From NCBI GenBank assembly GCA_905178155.1, contig CAJINV010000001.1, positions 7,547,506 to 7,611,505 on the forward strand: a stretch of DNA of 64,000 nucleotides, in the 5' to 3' direction. The translations under genes and the position numbers were made by a program. The notes below the pieces were generated by a model. The model did not search any database, was not told the origin of the DNA, and was given only the letters and a program-made list of their open reading frames with translations. Positions 56,001-64,000 of this stretch are shown here, piece after piece. The stretch's first letter is position 1; every line of letters starts with the position of its first letter. The DNA comes from Amoebophrya sp. A120 (taxonomy: Eukaryota > Sar > Dinophyceae > Syndiniales > Amoebophryaceae).

Positions 56001-57370
56001 ATCCGTCCCAGATCGAGCAATATATGGACTCTGCTGCGTCGCCCAAGAACTGCCAGTCGTACGCCCTCTTTCTGTTCAACTTCTTTTTCGACGATTCTGT
56101 TTGCAGAGCGCAGGCACAGGCAGCTCGTTTTCCTTACGAGAGTCTAGAGGGGAAGTTCTTTGTTTTCGACACGCGACAGAAAGGAATGCGGCACAAATTT
56201 GAACGTTTCTGGTCGGACATATCGTACTGGCAAGGGAACCTATTTTACAACGATGAGCCGCGTTGCCATCTCTACCAGGTGGCCAGTCCCGATCGCGGTG
56301 AAGGCTCGGCGGTGGTTGAATTTCCAGCAACCATTCCTCTGCGCATCCACCAACAGAAGGACGCCGAAGAAGCTGAAAGTGCGCGACTACTCGGAGAAAG
56401 TTCCACCTCCCCTGAAATTCGGGGCAGAAGAAATGCACGGAGAAGAAATGAGCAGTCGCAAGAAATGCACGGAAAAACAAAAAGCGAAGCTGAAACGGCC
56501 TTCGACCCCCAGGGCGCACTAGAGTTTGTGCCGACTTCTGAGCTGGCGGAGACGTCGCGAGCACCACCAGCACCGACCAGCCCTGTGCAGGACGTGCGCG
56601 AACAGCTGGCGAGCAGTACTCTGGAGCTCTCTGCTGCGCACGCCGACAGCCAGGATTCGGTTACCAGATCTTCCGCAGAAGCGTTTCAGTCGCCGCAGCA
56701 TCCTACTTCATCCACGACAGCCAGCAAAAGATCGACGGCAACATCGCCCACTGCTTCGGAAATCTCGTCGCAAGGCGACTTGAATGATCACGGTGCTCTC
56801 GAATCGTCTTCAGTCGATGCTGGTGTCGTGGAGGATTCCAATTCATTCCGCCCGAACCTACGGCAGGAAACGTCAGACGGAGTTGGTCGTGCGAAGGAAC
56901 ACCACTACACAGCTGACACTGGGTACTTGGATTTTCCCAGAGGAGCAGCAGCTTTCCTGCAGGAGTGCACACAAGGCTTCGACCGGGGCGGTTTGGTTTT
57001 CATCCTTGCGCTCTTCGGGTTCGCGGTATTCTGCTGTGTGTTGTCGAGCTTGCGTAGATGCGTTTGCGCTCTAGTGGAACGCTGTACGGGGGGCCGGATC
57101 GACATTTACCTCGGAGAGAACTGGTTCGCGCCGGGCAAGGAGGGTCAGCAACTTTTACCCACGCAGAATGAACCCGCGGCCGCGCGCACGAGCAGAGAGT
57201 ACTACGGAGCCGCTGGAAACACAGCAAATACAAGTACCAGTAGGTGTACCCGTAGTTACGCCGCGAAATGCGTCAAGCGGGGCGCCACAGAGTCAAGTTC
57301 GCAGGACGATATGCCGAACGCACAAACGAGCAGAGCCGCATCTGACCACGAGGAGGACGGCTTTCCGTAA
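53099..57370 (+). CDS. Large orphan protein with C-terminal membrane segment
   Basis: Uninterrupted frame of 1,423 residues from the first ATG; the frame is open a further ~80 codons upstream. The N-terminal part is basic and Cys-rich (HERGCEGKGKCGCSDKECAR). A moderately hydrophobic stretch near LNVGVLLVLHAVRC is followed by a long acidic, Ser-rich segment. A more ordered central block comes next: FLVVSVRSRSFGPGRIAQHH, ALYTSFGGYGMSCELAELDP, DRNNPRMFDVDGRILFRRG, FPYESLEGKFFVFDTRQKG, SDISYWQGNLFYNDEPRC. One strong membrane helix (GLVFILALFGFAVFCCVLSS) lies ~135 residues from the end, before a Cys-containing tail. I recognise no family. The central block looks folded and enzyme-like, but no catalytic motif can be named. 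The start is uncertain. Confidence 0.65.
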   Translation: MLLAAGKDSGKGEEDGEKQVLAEEMRSWRTRTTRDHSGKHERGCEGKGKCGCSDKECARRGSWHGFGFWNTKSLAKRDGAEKRDQEHEFNAEEQECGDSKRTRRLLDGTTPRAHHCRHCEKDVWESDELRTSWLPTENTGMKSVFLVDFLRCSLQKGLRSPGYHADGVCSDAARDDACDSAADQIPIAGITPCEKFRFEGSRSRCLASSHRCWRRGRKILSLDRAGSFGEEDPKLSLRSWKSEGTQSEYKSAEDVARENLSGLKIQHGVAASSRSLVQKFNTRGRNLIRKATHIRFRESKQLHVRNWRLNVGVLLVLHAVRCCQTVLSTTPNQEHAKPENSGAAKEPARNEDALLEDDSTSAAGRSASEASQGAAEGSTTLHLGEQPEATRGAVLSFSQEGRNFVQAQVCDAVQADTKTLQILKDLLDQHQSGGSSSEGESSVESSSADEKSKTGPLVEYLQKKLVEAPGGTKSGKGCIKAGTVARSLERLLCQEESNKGQVGNAQRSTITSKFCLNELDAKKKENQNPRTEDELATSRQRKWFEALLKFRGGQREAEAQLRNSWHEIFGGRSGETHHIDEHSGSESESDENSDSKPNWKRVVTEFNKAEVQHIESRCNIIPEVQEPQCKHIYRRAFDQRFLFKNRGGGRRQWNRVEIQARAAPDARVSNHGGNIDKNAAAAKPFLVVSVRSRSFGPGRIAQHHWVRILAFKDIQDPNPKALYTSFGGYGMSCELAELDPSSIPALQRANEDEQEMLPPFCRVAHLEVTTGKDGKCFGRDLRQCGDRAEGKYLKLTEEVLEDFTSEDEGEAFLLSARKAMSRFVENINWSFRLYDEEEKEDEEEFEENEQVEVQDQDHSESATRSYKTARNEFFQQLETSWGLEHVLEDNQEELLQKIFDAFLLDRNNPRMFDVDGRILFRRGSSKLQTISESVVPGLTLDDALVVLHFAYRTFFRTGYSAAGESGSNPSQIEQYMDSAASPKNCQSYALFLFNFFFDDSVCRAQAQAARFPYESLEGKFFVFDTRQKGMRHKFERFWSDISYWQGNLFYNDEPRCHLYQVASPDRGEGSAVVEFPATIPLRIHQQKDAEEAESARLLGESSTSPEIRGRRNARRRNEQSQEMHGKTKSEAETAFDPQGALEFVPTSELAETSRAPPAPTSPVQDVREQLASSTLELSAAHADSQDSVTRSSAEAFQSPQHPTSSTTASKRSTATSPTASEISSQGDLNDHGALESSSVDAGVVEDSNSFRPNLRQETSDGVGRAKEHHYTADTGYLDFPRGAAAFLQECTQGFDRGGLVFILALFGFAVFCCVLSSLRRCVCALVERCTGGRIDIYLGENWFAPGKEGQQLLPTQNEPAAARTSREYYGAAGNTANTSTSRCTRSYAAKCVKRGATESSSQDDMPNAQTSRAASDHEEDGFP

Positions 57371-58186
57371 AGCCGGTCTGCAAGAACTATCACGAACCTA
57401 GCTGATCTTGACGGATTCGGTATCGATGCGCAGCAGAAGCAACCAGAAAGCAAGTGCTAATCTTTTCCTTTTCTCGTGAAAGCAGAAGTGTTCCACACCT
57501 CTGCAGATATTCTTACCTTCTTGGATCACTTAGTAGTATGTGCGAGGATTTTTCCCGCTCACCTTAACTAAGAAGCGCACACGCAATTCCTTTTCTCGTG
57601 AAGGATTGCGCGCCTTCACAGGCTGCTGGCACTAAACGGCTTTAGTGCTGTTCGTTACGAGTACAGGTCGAGGCACTTCATCGATTTGAAAATAAGTGCA
57701 TACGTACGACCGTTTGCATTTTTCGCAGACGGCAGCGATGCGACTCGTCGGAAGACCTCATCATTTAGGAGCTCCGGTTTTCGTTGTCGTCGCCGAAACA
57801 AAGCTCGATTGACAAAAGAGCGACTTTTTAAGAAGAGTTGTTGGTATTTGATCAGAGAAGTGGATGACTCGCAAAGGAATTCGTTGGATTCGCTGAGAAG
57901 ATCCGCAAAGCAGAAACGCGTTTTTTCGATTTTGCTTGGCTCGATGATTTGTTTGAACCCACCGAGGATACCTTGATTTGCTCGGAATTCAAAAAGTAGC
58001 TGCGGGACTTGATCGTCAGATCGTGAAGTAGAGGTACTTTGGTTTATAAATATACGTCTTTTCGTGAGTAGGACAAAAGTGCTCATCCCCACATACCTTA
58101 CTCAATCTGATTCGTCGCGAAAACACTTTTGTTCACGATCTGAAGCTGGAAGTGGAAACACTTGCTACTTCTCCTAGACAGAGAAA
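57371..58186. other. Intergenic region with dispersed element copy 2
   Basis: Apart from the element at 57481-57586, nothing is recognised. Confidence 0.5.
57481..57586 (+). mobile_element. Short dispersed element, copy 2, with 16-bp target duplication
   Basis: 106 bp, flanked by identical 16-bp repeats TTCCTTTTCTCGTGAA (57465-57480 and 57587-57602). It shares GCAGATATTCTTACCTT, TAGTAGTATG, GAGGATTTTTCCCGCTCACC and GCGCACACG with the copy at 45115. Both copies end right after GCGCACACG plus two or three bases. No poly-A tail and no terminal inverted repeats are seen. Confidence 0.82.
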
Positions 58187-60989
58187 ATGAGTTGGGCTCG
58201 GAGCCAGCCCACGGGGCGGCTGCCTCCCGCAACGCGAACCACCGGTGCGAACAAGGGGGGTTCCGCCAAAGCGTCTGGTTTCAGCCGCACTCCAAGCCCG
58301 TCCTACAATCCGGGAAACCTCCGCGGACCGAAGGCAGCTACTGGCGCGGCCGCGCGGGGCGGCGTTTCGCGAGGCGCCACGTCAAGTCACACGGCCCTGG
58401 CTAACAAGCCCATCCCGCGTAGCGGAAACTTGAAGCAGTACTGGGAGCAGGATCTGTCGACCACTTTGATCCCGATGCGCGATCGCCTCGCGCCGATCGC
58501 GCGGAAGGCCGAACTCGACCAGAACGACCTGATGCACGCCGTCTGCGCGAAGAAGAAGAAGACCGACGCAGCGGAGGCGGAACGGGATAACGCCGAGGAA
58601 GAGTATCTCGCCTTCATATCGGAACAGGCCGCCTTTTGGAACGACTTGACCGAAGTGATCGCCAATCTTGAGGAGGAGAATGAAGCTAATGGGCCACAGG
58701 TGATCAACAGATGTTTATTCAGATCGTAACACAAGTACAGTGATTTCGCTCTGAGGAGGACGGACGCGAGGTTTTTTTTCGGTCAGCTGTTTCTTGTGAG
58801 GTATCCGTCTGAATGAATGACTCTGAAAATGAAAATGAACCAAATCAGAAAAGCTGCAAGTATCGAATTCATACCTCAGACTCGCCAGCTCCACGCCGCC
58901 AGTGTGGCTACCGAGGACGAGATACTGGATCTGCGGAAGGATAAGGAAGTGGCGAAGGAACGGGCGGACCACGCGAACAAGCGTTCCAAGCAGATGATTG
59001 CCGACATGGACGGATTCGGCAAGGAGATGAAGAAGCAAGAGGACGTCCTGAAGGAGGAGCGGAAACGCGCCACCGCGATGGCCGACAGCCTGCAGGAGGA
59101 CCGCGCCCACCTGACCGACCTGCGACACATGTGCCATTGCATCAGGAACAACGTCCAGGTCTTCTACGTGGGCAATTCCTGTCTCTCGTCCTCCTCCGCC
59201 TCGAGCGGCTGCGTCGCACCCTCGTCGTCGCCGATGAAAAGTACAGTTTTTCTTTGCGCCTACTTGTTGGAACTTGATTCGCCTGGTATGCATGTTCATT
59301 TGTTATGGTAGTGTTCTTCTGACTCTGCCTAAAACTACATTATGACCCCAATCTCTCTCGTCATTCACATCAGTTTCGGGCACGACTCCTCCGGCCGCGA
59401 GCCATGCTGGTACTACCGCGAACGGCACGCCGCGGGACCCGGCGCGCGCCGGGTCCGGCAAGGTGGTGAGTCCGGACGCGCTGGTGCAGCTTTCCTACAT
59501 GAACCGCGGCTGCGAAAGCAGCAAGGACAACTGGGTAAAGCCAGACGAGCACTGGTACAAGGACGAACTGTACCTGGAGCACTACACCACGGCGGAGTTG
59601 TATCGCACGAAAATTATAAAACTGTCTCCGTCTCAACTTGTAAAGCGGGTGTTGTTCCTTGAGACACTTTTGTGTCATGCTGAATGGACGTCGAAAGGTG
59701 TCTTTCGTAAGGCGTCTTGTTTTTGTGCCTGACGCAACATCACAAGTTTTGCGTGTCACGACGCTGGCCGAGTTCGTGTTTTATGCTGACCGAATTTGTG
59801 TTGCTGAGTCTGCAAATCAATATTTGAGACTGAAACTACATTTTTTTCGTACGATAAGTTGGTGGACTGCGGGCCCTGGGACGCGCACTACCAGTACATT
59901 AAGCAGCTGGAGGAGGAGTCCGCAACGGAGGACGTCGAGGACGAGGATGAGGACATGGATGCGTCTTCAGGCGGGGCGGACGAGGACCCTCGCAGCCCCG
60001 AGCCCAAGCTCACCGACGAGGAGCACCAGGAGCGGTTGGCACTGGGCCGGATCGCGGAGTTCGTGCTGCAGACGGAGCTACCCTACATCCGGGCCCGCAT
60101 GGAGCACTGCCACGGCTCGGCCGTGGTGCTGTTCTTCAAAAACAACCATAATTTTCCCGCCGCTTCGTCATCATCCAGTGCAGGAGTAGGAGATGTTTTC
60201 GCCAGCGGTGGGAACAACAACACGAACAACAGCAGTCAAGACAAGAGAGATGTTGAACCTGCGAACAGGGGCTTTTTGTTCGACACGGTGGCAAAGAATT
60301 TCGAGAAGTGCTTCCGCAACAATGCCACGCGCGAAAAGGACTACATCGTGCGGCAGCAGCCGTTCACGACGGGGGCCGGGCAGCCGGTGCTGACCAACAG
60401 CAAGCAGAAAGCGGCGCTCCGGCAGCAGATGCGGCAGGAGGCTGACCAGTACGTGTTCGAGGGGTATCGGGCAAGCAAGGTGAGCGCCAACCACATCTGT
60501 CTGCTCGGCAGCCGGAAGCGCAGCGCGCCCGCCGCCACCGGTGAGGACGTGGCGGAAGCCGCGATGAACCCCAGCGAGCAGAGCAGCTGCAGCCTGATTC
60601 AAGTAGACAGCGAGGAGGACCAGAAGGCGATTTGTGAAATCTTGCAGTCTTCACTGGCGACGAAAAAGAGCACCAGTTCTGCGAACGCCATGGCGTCGTG
60701 GGGGAACAACTCCAGTAGGGCCAGTGTGGATGGGCCGTTGAGCGGAGATGGCGCTGGTTCGCCGAGTGGCCAGGTCTTGCGGTTCCTGCGCCAGTTCTTC
60801 AGTGCGCCGGGAAAAGCAGTTTACGTCGCGATCATTGCAGAAAATCCGACGGTCCCCGTCCTCAGCCAGGCGCTGCGGCTGCGCGCCCTAGATTCGCGCG
60901 GCGGCCCCGCCCTCACAGAGCACGACCGGAGGGGAGACGCCTGCAAGGGGACAACGGAACACGAAAGAAAAAATGTTGTGAATACTTGA
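58187..60989 (+). CDS. Coiled-coil protein of unknown function with an introner in its gene
   Basis: Four exons: 58187-58699, 58889-59240, 59374-59600, 59862-60989; 739 residues. Introns 1 and 2 are GT-AG (an acceptor 9 bp earlier is also in frame for exon 2). Intron 3 is an introner element whose removal joins HYTTAEL to VDCGPWDAHYQY. The N-terminus is basic and Ser/Gly-rich (MSWARSQPTGRLPPATRTTG), suggestive of microtubule or nucleic-acid contact. Residues ~85-275 are coiled-coil (AAEAERDNAEEEYLAF, DLRKDKEVAKERADHANKRS). An acidic run (EDVEDEDEDMD) and a mixed C-terminal region follow, with FSAPGKAVYVAIIAENPTVP near the end. I recognise no family. Coiled-coil content and the flagellar gene nearby make a cytoskeletal role possible, but that is only a guess. 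Confidence 0.75.
59601..59856 (+). mobile_element. Introner-like element E (family 3) in the coiled-coil gene
   Basis: 256 bp. Left end TATCGCACGAAAATTATA, right end TTTTTTTCGTACGATA. Terminal inverted repeat TATCGYACGAAAA (13 bp), with weaker pairing further in (GTCTCAA / TTGAGAC). Target duplication AGTTG on each side (59596-59600 and 59857-59861). It contains stops in frame. The sequence is unrelated to families 1 and 2 except for the TATC...ATA ends. Confidence 0.88.
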
Positions 60990-61862
60990 CTTGAAGGATT
61001 TTTTTGAGTTGAACAGGACTAGAGTCGGCTGATCAATAATACTTGTCTCGACCAGTAATGGCAAGACCACTGTCTGGCGCAAACCCTGTTTGTGTATTCC
61101 AGGGTCTCATCGCCTGACTAAAAGACTGAGAAGTTTCATCGGCCAGCCTTTGTGCTCGGAGAAAACTCATTAAAGATAAGGAAAAGCTCCGAAATTCAAG
61201 CAGGCCCAGTTCCTGGGATGCTTGTCAGAGTTTGTTGTTGCTGCCTGAAATGAGAAGATCGGTTGTTTGCCTGAAATGCTTGTCAGAGACCTGAAATGAG
61301 AAGATCGGTTGCTGCCTGAAATGCGAAGAGATCTGCGCTCGACCACTCTGACGAGAAAAAAAAATGGGGCTTGGATTCGTTCATTGTTTTCGGTCACAAA
61401 TAAACTACTTGAAACTCAATAGCGAAGGATCGTTCCGGTTCGGTTGTTGGAATCCAAGATGAAAATGCATATTGCAACAGTGCCTTCGGTGTCGTGCGCA
61501 CTATTACACACAGCAATAGTTAGAGTTGGCCAATGCGTATCTCTTGCACATCTGTACCACATCGGCTCGTCTTCGTTTGCATCAGCTCGACGTCTAAATG
61601 TAATTAAGTAGCCAGATTCTTTGCCGGACTTTGACGCGCGTGTGAGTAGGGCAACAAGCAACATTCCTGCAGGCCCCAAGCGGTATACGTAGACATCTTC
61701 TGAGACGAAATGCAAATTAAATTATATGATGAATTTAAGTCGGAAAGTGGCCTGATTTGATCGCTCAACCGAATCTGGAGTACAGTTTTTGAAGCTTTGT
61801 TGCGGCTGAAATTCTTGTTTGCGGAAAATATAGTTTAGGATATACAAGTGTGGAGCAGCGTC
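60990..61862. other. Intergenic region with a local duplication
   Basis: Positions about 61219-61328 hold a tandem duplication built from CTTGTCAGAG, CTGAAATGAGAAGATCGGTTG and TGCCTGAAATGC blocks (each quoted in part). No gene is seen. Confidence 0.5.
61219..61328. repeat. Imperfect tandem duplication, ~50-60 bp unit
   Basis: TGCTTGTCAGAG and CCTGAAATGAGAAGATCGGT each occur twice in the same order. The second copy lacks ~15 bp. Confidence 0.8.
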
Positions 61863-64000
61863 ATGGCAGACCTGCCGGAGGGAACAGACGCCAACATGGC
61901 CGCAGTGGAAGAAGAAGAGACAAGCTCGGAGTCCGAGACTTCCACATCGTTACACGCAACAGAGCCGACGCCGGAAGCGACGGAAGCAGCATATGCAGAA
62001 AGTGTTTATGTCGACGACGGAAGAGATGGCATCGGCAGTGCTGCGTCCGCGAAGGCCGTGCGGCTTGCCAGGGACAACTTCACTGCAATGATGCAAAGTG
62101 GGGTTGACTCGGGGGAGTACGTAGCAGCAATTAAGGCAATCGAGCTCGACGCGTGTTTTGAAGACCTGCGGAAGTTGCTCTTGGATTACGAAGAAGAGGC
62201 GCACCGCCTCGCATCTGAGGAGTATAATCGAGCTCGAGCCAGCGCCGACCCCCGGCTTTTGCCGCTCACCACAGTCGGAATCGAGCGGCTGGGCAGCGAA
62301 CTCAACGCGGAACAGGTGGCGCCTTGGCTCTGGAAATTGCGCGAGCTGCTGACGAAGATTGTCAGTAAAAGCATGCCCCTTCAACGGATCTACTGGGACC
62401 CGGAGACAGGAGTTCTGTGCGACTGGCAGCGGCGCGCCCGTTTTTTTGCGGACTACCGTGAGGATGCGCGCGGCCGTGAGCGGTGGCCGGTAGACTTTCC
62501 CTACCACCGGCTCGGAAACCTGTATTATCTGTTAGCCAGCGGTGCTATGGGCCCGGTGCTCGATTTCCTCGCGCGCCCGGCGCCCGGGGATTCGGCCGCA
62601 GCGGGCTGTAGCGATGCCACGTCCGGCGAGCGCCGCTTTTTGATCGTGAAGCGAGTAGCCGCCGTCTTTACATACCACAGCCTCCGTGTGGACGACGCCG
62701 CCTATTTTTCAGAGGAGTATGCCAGTGGAAGCCCGCAGCTCGATATTGATGTGGCAAGCATTTTGACACTCCCATTTCCAGCGATTGGCGTTGCGCTGGC
62801 TCGGGGAGACTATAACGCGGTTGAGCTTCTGGAAAAGCTGGGGGCAAGCGTTGCGCCGAAGAGACTCGTTCGTGACGTCGATCCCATGAATGAAGACGAT
62901 TTCGTCTATGGATCCGGGCGTGACGTGCGAAATGCGTCCGTATACGGCGTACTGGTGCGGCTACTAAATAGACAGACGAGGCGCGACTGGTTGGCCGCCC
63001 ATGGGCCCGGTCGGGGTAGCACTTTGCTGAAAGCCATGGAGTATATCAGTTCCAAGGACGACGAGATGCGCAGAAAACAAAGAGAAAGCGCCAAGCGACC
63101 GGACGCGCAGACACAGGAGCGGAGTTTGGACAGGGCTGTTATCCAATTAGACGAAAGCGGTTTGATGGAGCTACCACTCAGGGGCCACGACGAAATTTGG
63201 CACAACATGGCGACGGACACCTACTCCCTTGACGGTTTTCTTGCCTATATGGATACATTCAAGCTGGACATCAACAAGCCCGACCCCTCCCACTTCGGGC
63301 GCGGGCACATCATCGGGCACTTCGTGGGCCGCCCCTTAAATTTTCTCCAGCTGATGCGACGGGGCGCGCGCTGCCCTGCTGAGCTGAACGGCACAGAAAG
63401 CCTGCGCGACATTGCGGCGGACAGCCAGAACATCCACCATAGCACTGTCATGACTGGGCGGCTTACGCAATGCTGGGCGCAAGCGCAGCGATTTATCGAC
63501 AGCCACAGGAAAGACCACGCGAAGGATTGCAGTGTGGCGCCGGTAGAGGTGCAGGAAGTTTTGCAAGACAGAATAGCGAAGTTGACAAACGCAGACTTTG
63601 ACCAGCTGAAAGACGCCGAGCCGAAGGCCCGAGTGCTGCCGGACCTTGCCGCAATGCAGCGGTGTCTGCGGTCGCAGCTACAGCGTTTGGTAGGGCGCAG
63701 AGAGATGCTTGGCGACGAACAAAAGAAAGACCCGTTCAGAAGCGGCGAGTTTGGTCTTCAGCTAGTTTACAACTTTTTGCGACTACGACTGTCGTCAGAT
63801 GATCCGGTGAAGCCGATCTTGTGCGCCCTGCTCCAGTCCGGAAATGAATACGGGCTGGGTGCGCAGTCCTGTGACCCGCAGCGAATGATCCTCGCGATTC
63901 TCTTGGGGAGGACGGACGGTCTGGAGAGCTCCGACGCAGAGGATGGAGAAGGCGCAAGAGCGAGGGGCAGCGGCGCCAGAGAGTACGAGGAAGCGCTGGC
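61863..64000 (+). CDS. Orphan protein, partial (runs off the window)
   Basis: The frame from the ATG at 61863 stays open to the last base: 712 complete codons with no stop. The N-terminus is acidic (MADLPEGTDANMAAVEEEET). Helical, Leu-rich segments follow, some with an ankyrin-like look: FPAIGVALARGDYNAVELLE with KLGAS after it, and HIIGHFVGRPLNFLQLMRRG. The spacing is irregular, so I do not call ankyrin repeats. It is GC-rich and intron-free in this part. The function is unknown. The 3' end is outside the window. Confidence 0.75.
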   Translation, partial: MADLPEGTDANMAAVEEEETSSESETSTSLHATEPTPEATEAAYAESVYVDDGRDGIGSAASAKAVRLARDNFTAMMQSGVDSGEYVAAIKAIELDACFEDLRKLLLDYEEEAHRLASEEYNRARASADPRLLPLTTVGIERLGSELNAEQVAPWLWKLRELLTKIVSKSMPLQRIYWDPETGVLCDWQRRARFFADYREDARGRERWPVDFPYHRLGNLYYLLASGAMGPVLDFLARPAPGDSAAAGCSDATSGERRFLIVKRVAAVFTYHSLRVDDAAYFSEEYASGSPQLDIDVASILTLPFPAIGVALARGDYNAVELLEKLGASVAPKRLVRDVDPMNEDDFVYGSGRDVRNASVYGVLVRLLNRQTRRDWLAAHGPGRGSTLLKAMEYISSKDDEMRRKQRESAKRPDAQTQERSLDRAVIQLDESGLMELPLRGHDEIWHNMATDTYSLDGFLAYMDTFKLDINKPDPSHFGRGHIIGHFVGRPLNFLQLMRRGARCPAELNGTESLRDIAADSQNIHHSTVMTGRLTQCWAQAQRFIDSHRKDHAKDCSVAPVEVQEVLQDRIAKLTNADFDQLKDAEPKARVLPDLAAMQRCLRSQLQRLVGRREMLGDEQKKDPFRSGEFGLQLVYNFLRLRLSSDDPVKPILCALLQSGNEYGLGAQSCDPQRMILAILLGRTDGLESSDAEDGEGARARGSGAREYEEAL

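Noticed and set aside
57481-57586. Calling the dispersed element a U1 snRNA pseudogene
   Set aside because: TTCTTACCTT only loosely resembles the U1 5' end and the rest does not match what I know of U1, so no RNA identity is claimed.

Overview
The window is eukaryotic nuclear DNA, most likely from an alveolate and probably a parasitic dinoflagellate of the Amoebophrya/Syndiniales type. Genes are split by short GT-AG introns, all recognised genes lie on the + strand, there is an alpha-tubulin and a full axonemal CFAP58 gene, and five introns are flanked by terminal inverted repeats and short target duplications without usable GT-AG ends. Introner elements of this non-canonical kind are known from Amoebophrya. 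The assignment is inferred: no rRNA, spliced leader or species marker was seen.

Layout. 1-4.3 kb: a nitroreductase-family flavoprotein between two copies of a ~135 bp direct repeat, then a DMT-type transporter. 5-6.1 kb: a small secreted cysteine-rich protein. 7-8.6 kb: alpha-tubulin. 9.4-11 kb: a lysine/methionine-rich one-pass membrane protein. 11.6-20.6 kb: two FAAH-like amidases on either side of a multi-pass membrane protein. 21-22.8 kb: an ethanolamine/choline phosphotransferase. 24 kb: a doubtful small zinc-binding protein. 25-28 kb: a BT1 (folate-biopterin) transporter with two introner insertions. 30-34.7 kb: CFAP58 in 13 exons with two introner insertions from different families. 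36-40 kb: an orphan conserved-looking protein and a Kazal/mucin-like, probably GPI-anchored surface protein. 40.9-41.7 kb: 29-bp minisatellites running into a 290-nt assembly gap. 42.7-48.3 kb: two tandem RING + TRAF-zinc-finger paralogues. 49-51 kb: a ubiquilin-like UBL/UBA protein. 52-57.4 kb: large orphan reading frames. 58-61 kb: a coiled-coil protein with a third introner family. 61.9 kb to the end: an orphan gene that leaves the window.

Themes. Lipid and membrane chemistry (two amidases, the phosphotransferase, transporters), cytoskeleton and flagellum (alpha-tubulin, CFAP58), ubiquitin handling (two RING/TRAF proteins, ubiquilin) and secreted or surface proteins (PAN-like, Kazal) are mixed, and there is no sign of operon logic. 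The most notable content is the set of five introner-like elements in three sequence families. All have TAT...ATA ends and 5-bp target duplications, and removing each element plus one duplication copy restores an uninterrupted reading frame. A separate ~85-105 bp dispersed element with 16-bp flanking duplications (45.1 and 57.5 kb) looks like a retroposed small sequence.
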